Shown: positions 46,740-57,670 of the stretch, in pieces
Layout of the letters: each line of letters opens with the position of its first letter
Position numbering within the stretch: position 1 is the stretch's first letter
Assembly (NCBI RefSeq): GCF_000715075.1
Contig: NC_134087.1
Span: forward strand, 155,421,436-155,485,435
Length of the DNA stretch: 64,000 nucleotides
Origin: Nicotiana tabacum
Lineage: Eukaryota; Streptophyta; Magnoliopsida; Solanales; Solanaceae
Direction: 5' to 3'
Notes under the pieces: model-generated
What the model was told of the DNA's origin: nothing
Databases searched by the model: none
Seen by the model: the letters and a program-made list of their open reading frames with translations, nothing else
Translations under genes and position numbers: made by a program

Positions 46740-48825
46740 TGGAACATCTGCTCAGGGTGGGGCTTGACTCGGCTGACCCCCTAATATATGGTACATCCTC
46801 TCTAACTCTACTGCAAGATGACAGGCAAAAGTAGGCGCATGCTCCAAAAACCTCTCATAATCCATCCCCTGGCAGTTCACATAACTTTGAGAGGTATAAA
46901 CGGCCAAATCATGGATTTGTGCTCTGAAATCTTGGAGATTCTGATCTTGATTTTGTAATTGTTGTTGGCGAGTGAAGGATATATCTCTTATGTGTCCCTC
47001 GCGATCTAAAGCCTACTCCAATTGAGCCCGAAGTCTGGCCTGCTCGAGTCTTGCCTGTGCTCTCTCCCTATCAATATCTGCATGCTAATGTTCTCTGTTG
47101 TACCTTCTCATTTCTTCCAATTGTGCATGGAGCTGAGCCTTTGAATGTATCCAATGATCCTTCTCTTTTTTCGAATTGAGCCATTTCTTCTTCAAATCTT
47201 ATTACTTGGTGTTCTTTACTAGATTTGGCCTTCTCATTTAACTGTATGATTTTTTCCTTAGCTTTGTCTGACGCCTTTTCGGTTTTTGCCAAAATGGAGT
47301 CATAATCTTGCATCCGTTCCATCAGATTGGCAATGATTTTCTGATCTTTCCAACTTCTCACTGGCGCTTCAGAGGCTTTCTTCATCTGTTGAAACTGAGC
47401 GCGGAGAGTTTTATTCTCGCAAATCAGACTCTTCTTTTCACCTTCTGCTTCTTGTGCTTGTAAGTTTTTCTCAAAATTGAGGTTCCTCAGGCTTTCTTCT
47501 AAGGCATGAATAGTTGCTTTGTACCCCTTTTCCTTTTCACCCCAACCTAACCGTTCTTGGATTTTGTCATCAAAGGCTTGGATATGTGGTCTTTTTATGG
47601 GCCTTCTGGGATCGGGTTCTGGTGCATCATCCACACGAGATCTTTTCTCAAACCACCTAGCATAACCTGGATCTAACTCACTTTTCGCAGGATCTGGAAC
47701 TTGGGTATCATCTTTCAAGTATAGACAACTATTCCAAATTAGCTGGATTAAAGCCTCAGGGAGTGTGGCTTCGGGGTGTAGCTCAATCACTTGCACACTC
47801 AAATCTTCATCATCAGGCACCACTTGGTATCTCCCTAGCTGTCTTAGAACTCTCTGTGGTGCATACAGCTGGGCACTCTTCAAACCCAACAACATCAAAT
47901 AACTCTTTAAGACCGACATGTATATTACCTCTTTTACCGGGAGCCATCCCAAAGTCCACTCAATGTGACTTGCAATTAAAGATCTTAGGTGGGATATCCA
48001 GGCTTCCACCCCTTCTGGAGATTTATAATCTTTTATTCTTTCTTCATAACTCTTAATGAAATTGTCTCTTCTATGACCATATTGCATGAACTTGGGGTGA
48101 TGTCGAAGATGTTCAGTCAACCACATTTGCAACAAAATATTGCACCCTTCGAAGAATTTTGCTCCGGACTTACACAAAGTCAATGCCCGATAAATGTCTG
48201 AGAGAATGATCGGGGCAAGAGTGTGATGCTCTTTGGTAGTGAGGACTTGTACGACTCTGGCTATGCGAATATCAATCGTCCGCTCTTTGTTTGGGAAGAC
48301 CATGATTCCCAGAAAAGCCACTATGAAAGCGAAACGACGGTGAATCTACCAGGTGTCCTTGCTTTGTTTGTTAGTAAGGCCCTTTTCATGAATTTCAAAC
48401 CCATCCGGCTTTCCGAGCCTTGAATATAGGAAGTTGAAAGAACAACACCCTTTAACAACGTTGCTTTTACTGATTTGATTACTGATATTCAGAAGACCAA
48501 AGAATCGGTGTACAGAGGGGGCCTTTGGGAATATGAGATTCTGGTTTCTCAAATCTCCATCAAAATCGGAATATCCAGCTATTTCTTCTAAAGTGGGAGT
48601 ACGCTCAAAATCAGAGAAGCGAAAGACATTGTGAACAGGGTCCCAAAAAGTCACTAGTACCGCAATCAAATCATCGCGTGGTTTAACTTTCATAATATCT
48701 GTGAGAGCTCCCAAATACTTAGTGACCCATTCCTAACCATCTCCTCCTAATTCATACCACCACATCTGAAGCTGAAATAGAAACTCATCTACATCTGTGA
48801 ATGGTGGGTTCTGGATAGTGCTCAT
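46740..48825 (-). pseudogene. Tat-2 ORF1 (DUF7745-like)
   Basis: Starts MSTIQNPPF at 48,825. It shares FWDPVHNVFRFSDFE, TPTLEEIAGY, FFEGCNILLQMW and IEWTLGWLPVKEVIYM with Tat-1 ORF1, but the central and C-terminal parts are much less alike than the pol proteins are. The C-terminal third is a long coiled coil (47,071-47,500) rich in Glu, Lys and Gln. Stops near 48,733 and 48,345 break it, and a frame change near 47,140-47,160 follows. The tail continues to about 46,740 with HLAVELERMYHILGG. Function unknown. Confidence 0.8.
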
Positions 48826-49972
48826 TTTGTACCTATGAGTGATTTTAATTTTTTTAAAAAAATCAAGACTCATTTTGACGCAAAAATCATCACTATTTCT
48901 AAAAAATTCATAAAAATATCTTGCTTTATCAATATGGCCTTTCATCACTTCGATGAAGAATATTTAAAGGCTGTATTTGCTAACCGGCCAGAAATTTTGA
49001 AAAATGACCAAAGGCGGTTGTTCTTGCAAAAATGGCCTTCCGGCACCCTTTTGGGGATATTTGGCAAAATTTTGGACAAGAATGGCATCGCCTTATTTAT
49101 GGCAAAACAATGACATTTATGTACCCACAGTTTTGTGATTATTAATTTTTCATTTATTTCTTTTTTTTTCAAAAATAGCTGGGCCCGATGTGAGTTGCCT
49201 ACGTATCTCACATCCGGTGAAAATCAAACTTATGTAGTTCGTAATAAAAAAGACCACTCTTAAAAGAAACACAAAATTTTCTTCTTTTTTTTTTAAAAAA
49301 AAATTCGGCAGAATTTCAATATATTTTGGAAATTGTTTTTTCAAAAACAGACAATTTTCTCTCTCGGTTCTCACATTGATTTTCCTTCTCTAACTTTCTC
49401 CCTATAAGTCGGTCAACATGCAAATCCAAAACCAATGAATGCACAAGTAGCAATTAAGATGCATCAGGATGGTCTTTTCGTTTCGGGTACACCTGTCCTA
49501 GACAGACCCATCCCCTGTGTTGAATCTCCAAAGTCAAATGCACATGATGCAATCAAATGTTCCTACTAGGGATCCGGCATGAAGCTGAGTTATTCTAAGT
49601 GTAAAACCTGGGGTATATTGTTCTAAACCCGACTTACCCAAGCGGACAGCTCGAGCCGAAGTGGAGGCAACGTATCGGGAGCACGAAAGTCTACCCGGCC
49701 TAGTTACTTGACCCAACTTCATTCTATTTGGTATGACTTCTAAAAGAAAGGTGGGCCACACGCACGTGTGCACCATAAATTCAGAAGACTCAGAAAGAGG
49801 AACGGTTTCGTAACAGTTTATATACAGTTCACCAATATCGAAGCGGTAAAAAGCAACACTTAGCACATTAGGCCCAATCATGTAAATAAAATTAGATTAA
49901 CAAATAAAGCCAATATAACAATTATTCTAAGCTCGAATTCTGAACCCTGAACCAGAAGTTCTGGGTTCTCTT
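48826..49972 (-). other. Tat-2 5' leader
   Basis: Noncoding; holds stem-loop copy a and the block at about 49,460-49,680 conserved with the Tat-1 leader. Degenerate AAAAATGGCCTTCCGG text (about 49,030) also matches Tat-1 (about 25,247). Confidence 0.6.
49193..49241 (-). ncRNA. Recurring stem-loop, copy a of Tat-2
   Basis: On the minus strand: GAACTACAT, then AGTTTGAT, an inner stem TTTCAC/GTGAGA with one G-U pair, then TACGTAGGCAACT. It lies about 370 bases upstream of ORF1. Confidence 0.6.
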
Positions 49973-49989
49973 CCCCAGCAGAGTCGCCA
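49973..49989 (-). other. Tat-2 primer-binding site
   Basis: TGGCGACTCTGCTGGGG on the minus strand, four bases from the LTR; identical to Tat-1. Confidence 0.85.
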
Positions 49990-49993
49990 GAGC

Positions 49994-52900
49994 TGTCACA
50001 CCTCTTTTTTACACACCCGAGGGGTATTTGGAGAGTTTTTCCAATTTAAGTGACATTATTCGAAATGAGATTATTTTATTTATTTTCAGAGTCGCCACTT
50101 GGGATAATTTTATAGTGTCCCAAGTCACCGGTTTAAAATCCCGAGTCGAGGAAGTTTGACTTTCCTTTTGAAGTCTGCGAACTAGAAATTCTGAATAAGG
50201 AATTCTGTTAACCCGAGGGAAGGTGTTAGGCACCCCCAGATACCGTGGTTCTAGCACGATTGCTTAGCAGTTTATACTTGGCTTAAATTGTTTAACTACT
50301 CATTTTTAAAACCTATGTGCGATTATCTTTTTACCGCTTTTAAATTACTTGAATTATTCGTAATCAAAGAAATGAGTTACGCGTACGTATACTCTTTTAT
50401 TTTGGCGCATTAAAAATCACGTCACGTGAACGTGTCCATAATTAATTAATGCTTTATTAATTATTAAAGAAAATTTTGATCGAAGTTGCCAGAATACATA
50501 CCTCGATTTTTTTAGAATGGAATTCGTAATTATGTTACGCGAACGTACACATAATCACAATAATATATTAAATCGCCTTTTCATTGTTGTCGTTAGGACC
50601 AATTCAATCCTAATACAAAATACTATTCTAAAATAAGGAAAGAATTGCCTAAATTTCCGGGTAATCGAAAGTTGTGCGCACGGAATGAAGTATGTTATAT
50701 TATACCACAAAAAGGACATGTAACAAACAAACAAAAAAGAAACACGGCTCTAATATGATTCAACAATTGTACCATATCATAAAAAGGTTAGGCACTAAGA
50801 AAATAAGGCATTATTCAGTGTTTTAACTAACACAATAAAATGATATAAATGTTAGTACTATAAATTTGCTTTCTTCTTTTTTATTCTAAAAAGAATCAAA
50901 ACTAAAAGCAAAGACCCACTTTCAAAAGTAGGAGCAATCAATGAATAAAAATAAAAAAAAATACTTTGTACTGATCTGCAAATCATATTACAAATATTAC
51001 AAGGTGAAATGAAAGCATTATGTATATAGGACCACAACAACACCTGACATGGAGTATAATAGTCAAAAGCAAAGCAAAAGCAAAAGTAAAAGGTGCTATT
51101 ATTTTAGCCGCTTTTAATATTTCGGGAAAAATTCAAAATTATTTAAAACACATCGTAAGCCACGCTACATAAATGCACCAGCGGTTTGCAACACATTTTA
51201 TCTAACGTTGTTGAGATTTGGATTTGGGTCACATAAATGCGCACCCGAGTTTAGGAAGGTAAATTATTAAAATAACGCACCTAAAGCCACTACGCACTTT
51301 CAACTTTGCGAGGGCCATGAAAAATTCGCTAAATGACGCGCCTCAATTTCTAAGGATAAAAATATTAATTAAGCGAGGGCCACGGATTATGATTGAAAAT
51401 TATATTCTATGTACTAAATAATAAAAAGAATCTATGACTGTAGCTTCTTAAACGTTCCATCCACAAGCAGTATATATTTTCCAAAATTTTCTCATATATA
51501 TCCTTGTAAAGCTAATAATCATTAGTATTATTATTATCCAATCATCATTCAATATTTATGCTTTCATAAAGCAAAAACCAAAACCAGTAACGAAAACACT
51601 TTCCATGCAAATCCAATTTTATAAATTGTTGTAAGACAATATCTATTTTTTGCCTACTTTTTGTTCGTTTACAATGTATACTATCATAACAAAAGACCAA
51701 CTGAAAAACATTACTTAACAACCATTTAGCAATAGCAAACTTTACACAGAATGTCTCCCATAATTATGCACCCAATGTCATGTCCTCAGAATATGAAACT
51801 AGAATAACTAATGGTCTAACTGTTCGATGAGTTCTTGCCTTTTAACAATGAAGTCCTCATTGCTCACATAAACAACACACAAACTATATATATAAAAAAA
51901 TCTCCAAATAAGATAAACTAACAGGATATAACGCTAATTAACAGTAATTCAAACCCAACAAATTAATCTTACATGAATTTATATTAGAGCCAACAACTTA
52001 TAACATCCAACAAAATAAATGACTAATGAAGCATGATATAACTTGTTAAATCAATTCGCTTGCAAATATGCCAAACTAGTCACGAACATGAAAACATGAG
52101 AAGGGAAGAAAGTGATTGAAACAGACCTTTTAATAGTTGATATATAATCTTCAATACATAAGGAGTTATGAACTGCTAAGCTCTCGCACAAACAGACCAC
52201 GACCGAGACCCAAACAGAGAAACTCGACGCCGACCCCGAACTCAGCTCTCGGAGCTGCTGCATTTTTGCTATTTATTTTTAGCTGAATATGGTGGAAGAT
52301 AGGAGGATTTCATGGTGGCATTTGAGAGGGGAAACAACGGCTAAAGAAGGAGTAGGTGCTTTAGACTTACAGATCCAAATAGAGATGTGAGGAAAAGGTC
52401 CCCTTGTGATGGAAATGGCACCCAAATTTTTTAAATGTATTTGTTGTGTGTTTGTGAAGTTTTGTATGAGTGAGTCTAGGTGTAAATGAAATAAATAAAG
52501 TTCTATCTAATCAAGATTGAAGAAGAGCCGAAAGAAGATGATGGGAGGGGATCGGCACTATTTTTTGTCATTCTTCAGAGAGCGTCGTTGCTCTTTTTTT
52601 GGAAGGGAATGGGTCTCAAATCTGATATCCTCTCTTCTTTCCAAATGTAAGTGAATTATATATATAATGTGTGCAGATGAATTTTGATTATGTTGGAAAA
52701 GAAGATTTGTGTGGGATCATGCGTTGAAAAAGTGTCAAACAAAAATTGGTGGGTATCATTTTTAAATCGTGAGTGTGCACTATAATGTGAAAGAATGGAG
52801 TGTGAGTTTGAGGACATTGAATTGAATGGGGTGTGAGTGTGAAGTCATTGAATTGTATGGAGTGTGCAAGTGGTGAGATAATGAATGAGGGTGGTCAAAT

Positions 52901-53408
52901 ATTAGAGTGAATTTGCATGAATGTGTACTGTGTATGCTTTTTCTTAAAAAAAAATAACGTGAGGTTCCAGAAGTTTGTTAAAGAAAAAGAATAAAAATAA
53001 AATAAAAAAAAAACTAACTGGACCTTCGTTTCTTGAACTTGGTAGGAGAAAATTTTGAAATATCAAAATATAACTAGTTAATTAAATTAAAAGAAAATAA
53101 CACAGAAACTTTGCACAGTAACGAAAAGTTTGAGAAAAGCAAAAATACTACGTATTAACCACTTATACTACGTACATCTTAATTTAAACCCATGTGACAT
53201 TTTCTTTTGTCTATTTTTTTCAATTTTATCAAATTTAAGATAAACTAAAATTAACTAATAATGGAAAGTATTTTTTTAATTATTATTTCTAATAGAAAAT
53301 AAAGTAAAAGAGTCAAAATGAGTTGAAATAGCTATATTATGCCTAAATTAAATATTTACATGCTAACATATAAAAATATTGGGGAGAGTCAAAAATCACA
53401 TGTCTACA
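49994..53408 (-). repeat. Tat-2 5' LTR
   Basis: 3,415 bp, equal in length to the 3' LTR. On the minus strand it begins TGTAGACATGTGA. TATA candidate TATATATA at 52,657-52,664, about 750 bases into the LTR; 31-bp repeats upstream of it. Confidence 0.95.
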
Positions 53409-53413
53409 ACCGC
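53409..53413. repeat. Target-site duplication of Tat-2, right copy (accgc)
   Basis: Same five bases as 32,077-32,081. Confidence 0.95.
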
Positions 53414-54988
53414 CATTGCATGGCCGGTATTGTTCCTACCCTTCGGGTTTACTACCGTGTCACTAGGTAGTGCCCTCTTAGGGCGAGTGTTCAAAGATTG
53501 CGAAATCTTGCCAAGTTGAACCTCTAGATTGCGAATAGAAGTATTATGGGATGCCAATTGGGCATCAGAGTCGGTGTTCTTTTTTATCATTTGTTCATAC
53601 ATCGACTCAGTCCTTCCCATCTCATTGTTTGACGAACTTGGACCTTGGGACGGAAAAAGAGGCGGATTTTTAGGTTGTTGAAACATTAGAGGCCTTTGAA
53701 AACCTGGCCCCCGATTACCTTGATTACCATTATTCCAACCTTCTTGGTTGTTGTTGCCACCAGAATTGTTGTTGTAGGCCCCAGTTTTGATTGTTGTTCC
53801 CCCAATTGTTGGAATTGTTGTTGTTATTGTTCCAATTTCCTTGGCCTTGGTTGCCCCAATTCTGATTATTCCCTTGCGATCTCCATTGTTGTTATTGGTT
53901 TGGAACATTGCCCTGTTGTCCTTGATAGTTGTTGGCATACAAAACCTCTTCACTTTGCTCACAATACCCATCATCCTGGTTGTAGCCACTACCACCTTGA
54001 TCCAACTGATCTTGATTGCTTTGCACTTGTTGACTAGACTGTCTCCTCTTGTTGACCAACATGTTTACCCCTTCCATGGCATTTACTTGCCTTGGCGCTT
54101 GAACGTGTTGCAATTGGTTCATTGTTGTAGTTAACTCTGCTATTGCTTGGCCATGGTCGTGAAGCTCTTTGTGCAAGTGAATGACAGTGGGATCACCTTG
54201 TGGCACATTAGCTCGACTTTGCCAAGCCGAGGAGGTATCTGCCATCTCATCCAAAATCTCACACGCCTCAACATATGGTGTGTTCATAAAGTTTTCCCAT
54301 GCTAGCTGGTTCAATACGCACTGATTAGTCGTATTAATGCCACGGTAGAATTTTGCTGGATCATTGCTTCGGTTATGTCATTGTTCGGACGTTCTTTCAC
54401 CATCGTCTGATACCTTTCCCAGATCTCATGAAGTGGTTCGTTAGGTTCCTGTTTGAAGGCCAGGATCTCATCTCTCAATGTCACCATATGTCCTGGCGAG
54501 AAAAACTTAGCTATAAACTTGTCCATTAACTCATTCCACGTAGTGATGGAATAGTTGGGAAGTCTTTCGAGCCAGTCCAAAGCTTTCCCTCTAAGTGAGA
54601 AAGGGAACAATCTCAATCTCAATGCATCCTCCAACACATTTGTATGTTTGCTTCCCCAGCAGGTATCCAAAAAACCTTTAAGATGTTTATATGTATTCTG
54701 ATGGGGAGCACCTGTGAAGTACCCTCGTTGCTCCAATAAAGTCAGCATAACATTTGTAATTTGGAAATTGCCCGCCTGGATCCGAGGTGGGACAATTGCA
54801 CTTGCGTACCCTTTATTTGGAAGCACCCGAGGATCCACTCGTGGAGGAACTAGGGGAGGGTCTGGAATGTTTTCATTGGCCTGGTGGCCTCTTATTTGAC
54901 CTTGAGGTACTAGAGGCACCTCATCATCACCATTATCATCTACCTCCTCCCTCGGGATAACATTTCCGATAGGATCATTGTTTGTCAT
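53409..54988 (-). pseudogene. Athila gag, N-terminal and middle parts
   Basis: Starts MTNNDPIGN at 54,988. The Retrotrans_gag domain follows, with HLKGFLDTCWG, LRLFPFSLRGKALDWL and WNELMDKFIAKFF. One A is missing from a run near 54,345; the frame then continues as NQLAWENFMNTPYVEACEIL (53,892-54,314), a Gln/Asn/Gly-rich stretch, and a region with LEVQLGKISQSLNTRPKRAL ending HAMAV at the Tat-2 site. Gag would form the particle core. Protein similarity resumes directly at 32,076 beyond Tat-2. Confidence 0.88.
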
Positions 54989-55086
54989 TTTGTACCTGAA
55001 TCGATTAACTCAAACAAGTTAGTAAAACAGAAGGAAAGAAAAACAAGACACACAACTAGTCAGATAGATAGCCAAAACTGTTTAAC

Positions 55087-55104
55087 TCCCCGGCAACGGC
55101 GCCA
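55087..55104 (-). other. Athila primer-binding site
   Basis: The minus strand reads TGGCGCCGTTGCCGGGGA, the tRNA-Asp-type site typical of Athila elements (from memory), five bases from the LTR end at 55,110. Confidence 0.88.
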
Positions 55105-55109
55105 AAAAG

Positions 55110-56150
55110 TGATCGGTTCCAACCCTATACCACTATAGAATGGCAAGAGTAATCGATGCAGCTTTTACTTGAAAGGTCGGGATCGAATCCACAAAGAGTT
55201 AATATTGGTTTGGAATAGTATTTCTATCCAATCTAGCTATGTACATTGTTCTTAGTTATACTTCTAAACATGTTTGGGTTTGTTATATTCTAATTTAATG
55301 CTAATGAATGCTTAAATGAATCTAAGTATAATATTTTTGTAAGTGTTTTCTCAATTGGTAAAAAGGCACTAGGGAAGTGACTTACAATCAAGGAAGAAAT
55401 CAAAGATGGAGATGAAATATAAGCCATAAAAAGTAATTACAGAAGTAAAATATAATATTAATTGCTAAAGATGTTCTAAAATTACTCTACAAAGCAAAAA
55501 GCGGCTATTCACGTGCTCTACAAAACAACCGATACCCTAAAAATCTGAAAAAGATCTATTTATACACAACTGAAATTACTGGACAAAAATGTCCCTACGG
55601 AGGTTCCGCTGGCAGCGTAAAATTGAGCGCCTCAGTGCTGGGACTTCCGCAGCCGCGCAAAAGCAAGCGCGAATCGCGTTTCTTCTCTTCTGAGCTTGGT
55701 CTGGACTTGGTTCCGCTGGGAGCAGAAAATCAACTACCTCAGCGTAGTCTTCAACCGCGACCGCAAAATAAGTTTGCGGACTGAGCTTTCCATCTGAGCC
55801 CAAAACTGTTGTCCTCTGATTCTAACTTTCGCCCTCAGCGGAATATAGACCACGACCTCATCAATAATTCCGCTGCCGCGTAATTTCACCGCGGTCAGCG
55901 GTGTTTGTTGAGCCCAAAATTGCATTCTCTGAACCTCAATCCGCTGAGAGCGTAATTATGTTCGCCTCAGCGGTTCAACTTCCATGACCGAACTATTTCT
56001 TCACTGTTAGCGCTTTTAGCTCAGCTTTGGACTTGTGCAGGTTTCACTTCTTTATGAGCTGGTTAGGACTTTCTTGCCTCATTTTGACCAAACACTACAA
56101 ACAAGCACACTAAGTTAGTTTTGGGAATACTTCTACACATTTTTTATCCA
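55110..56150 (-). repeat. Athila 5' LTR (right boundary approximate)
   Basis: Starts TGATCGGTTCC in plus orientation, next to the primer site. Contains a good TATAAATAG box on the minus strand (55,556-55,564). The outer end lies somewhere near 56,130-56,160, where text changes to the GATCCCACC repeats of the neighbouring LTR. No matching 3' LTR is in the window to fix it. Confidence 0.65.
55556..55564 (-). promoter_or_regulatory. TATA box of Athila LTR
   Basis: TATAAATAG on the minus strand, a near-consensus plant TATA box about 450 bases from the primer-site end of the LTR. Confidence 0.65.
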
Positions 56151-56204
56151 AAACTTAAGCAAAAAAAGAAGTATAAGCTAGGCTAGAATCCGTAGTTATC
56201 AGCA

Positions 56205-56440
56205 TCCCGATCCCACCATATAATGAGTAACCATATGAATATTCACCCTTATTACTCCATATCAATCCACCCTTATTCCTCCTGTTGCAGTGTGCAACCT
56301 GATCCCACCCACCCTTATTACTCCTGTTGCGGCGCACAACCCGATCCCACCATATAATAACATTTCATCCTTATTCCTTCTCATTATGTCACCCTTATTC
56401 CTCCTGTTGCCGTGTGCAACCCGATCCCACCGTATCAATA
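56205..56440. repeat. CCCTTATTCCTCCTGTTGC repeats
   Basis: Three to four copies of CACCCTTATTCCTCCTGTTG, followed by CRGYGYGCAACCCGATCCC, at about 56,265-56,435, with partial copies to the left. Spacing is irregular (about 50-100 bases). Confidence 0.8.
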
Positions 56441-57414
56441 CCAATCACACAATAAGAATAGGAATTTCACAATTTAACTCAAAATTCTCCATATTATTTA
56501 CATCTCAAATTAGAACAAATGGGAAGCGGTACAATTATGTAACTCCACCCGAATCATACTACTCAGCGAAACCAATCCAAAGTATACTAATAAACATTGA
56601 TAACCAGCTTAAACCAATAATATAAAACAATGAAACTACGTGCTATCCAGTATATTTAACAATGAAAACAATATCCAACAGGTAGCAACTGATCATGGAA
56701 ATATCAATAAGCAAGTAGCAGTTAAGGCAGGGAACAATATATTAAGAACAAGAAGGGAACAATTAAACATATAAATTGGCGGCGCATAGGTACTCATAAC
56801 CTCACATATACGTCACACACATGGATTTTCACATAGCAAGTAAGTCGGGGATCCCTAATCCCTCGGGTCAAAGTTAGACACAATACTTACCTCAATCCAA
56901 CGGCCAATTCAAAGCTCAATTACCGTTTTCCCTCTAGTTTCCACCTCCGAACCATTCGCATCTAGTCATAATTAACTTAATAACATCAATTATCGCTAAA
57001 GAAATCAATTTTAATGCATAATTATAAGTTTTTCAATATTTTCCTCAAAAAGTCAAAAACCGACCCCAGGTCCGCTTGATCAAAATTTGAAATTCGGACC
57101 AAAACCCGATTACCCATTCACCTCGGGCCCGGATATACAATTGGTTTTGGAATCCGATCTCAATTTGAGGTCTAAATCCCTAAATTTCGAAATCCCTAAT
57201 TTCTACCCAAAAATCCCAATTCTACCATGAAAAACCCTAGATTCTAAGATGAAATCTTGGAAAAAAAGGTAAAAGATTGAAAGAAACTAGTTAAGAATCA
57301 CTTACTTATGATTTGGGGAAGAAAACGTCTTTGGAAAATCGCCTCTTGTGTTCTAGGTTTTGAAAAATGGGAGAATGAATGAAAAATCCCGTCTAAGTCA
57401 AAACTTATCAGCTG

Positions 57415-57670
57415 CAGATGTCGCATTTGCGACCTGAGCTTTGAATTTACGAAGCTCGCAAATGCGAGAAAAGCATCGCAATTGCGAACCCCTCGCATTC
57501 CTGCAGCCTTCGCAAATGCGAAGTTCCAGTCGTAAATGCAAACTTGGACTTCCGCAAATGCAAACTTATTCTTCGCAATTGCGAACTATCCAGTCCCCTC
57601 CCATGCTCGCAAATACGAACATTCATCGCAAATGCGAGGCTCATATTAGCTAGACCTCGCATTTGCGAGA
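57415..57670. repeat. Cluster of GCAAATGCGA/GCAATTGCGA palindromes
   Basis: At least eight short dyads such as TCGCATTTGCGA, CTCGCAAATGCGAG, TTCGCAAATGCGAA and TTCGCAATTGCGAA lie 20-40 bases apart. The pattern is familiar from Solanaceae LTRs (from memory). Both strands read alike, so ORFs here are artefacts. Confidence 0.9.

Larger units (their letters stand above)
32082..53408 (-). mobile_element. Tat-2: complete Tat/Ogre-like Ty3/gypsy retrotransposon (21.3 kb)
   Basis: Two LTRs of 3,415 bp each, with TG..CA ends and an exact accgc duplication, enclose the same gene order as Tat-1. All coding sense is minus. It inserted at the gag/protease junction of the Athila element, independently of Tat-1. 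It is more decayed than Tat-1: stops in gag and RNase H, frameshifts before and inside RT, a protease active-site change, a lost intron acceptor, and a piece of foreign LTR inside the second RNase H. Confidence 0.95.
1..56150 (-). mobile_element. Athila-type Ty3/gypsy retrotransposon, split by nested insertions; 3' end beyond window
   Basis: Minus-strand pieces read in the order 5' LTR (55,110 to about 56,150), primer site, gag, protease, RT, RNase H, integrase and a third ORF after pol. Pieces on both sides of the nested elements rejoin at exact 5-bp duplications, which shows they are one element. The third ORF after pol and the tRNA-Asp-type primer site are typical of the Athila lineage (family knowledge). 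The right boundary of the 5' LTR is approximate because no TSD could be paired, and the 3' LTR is not in the window. Coding parts carry many TGA/TAG stops and single-base frameshifts, so the copy is dead. Confidence 0.85.
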
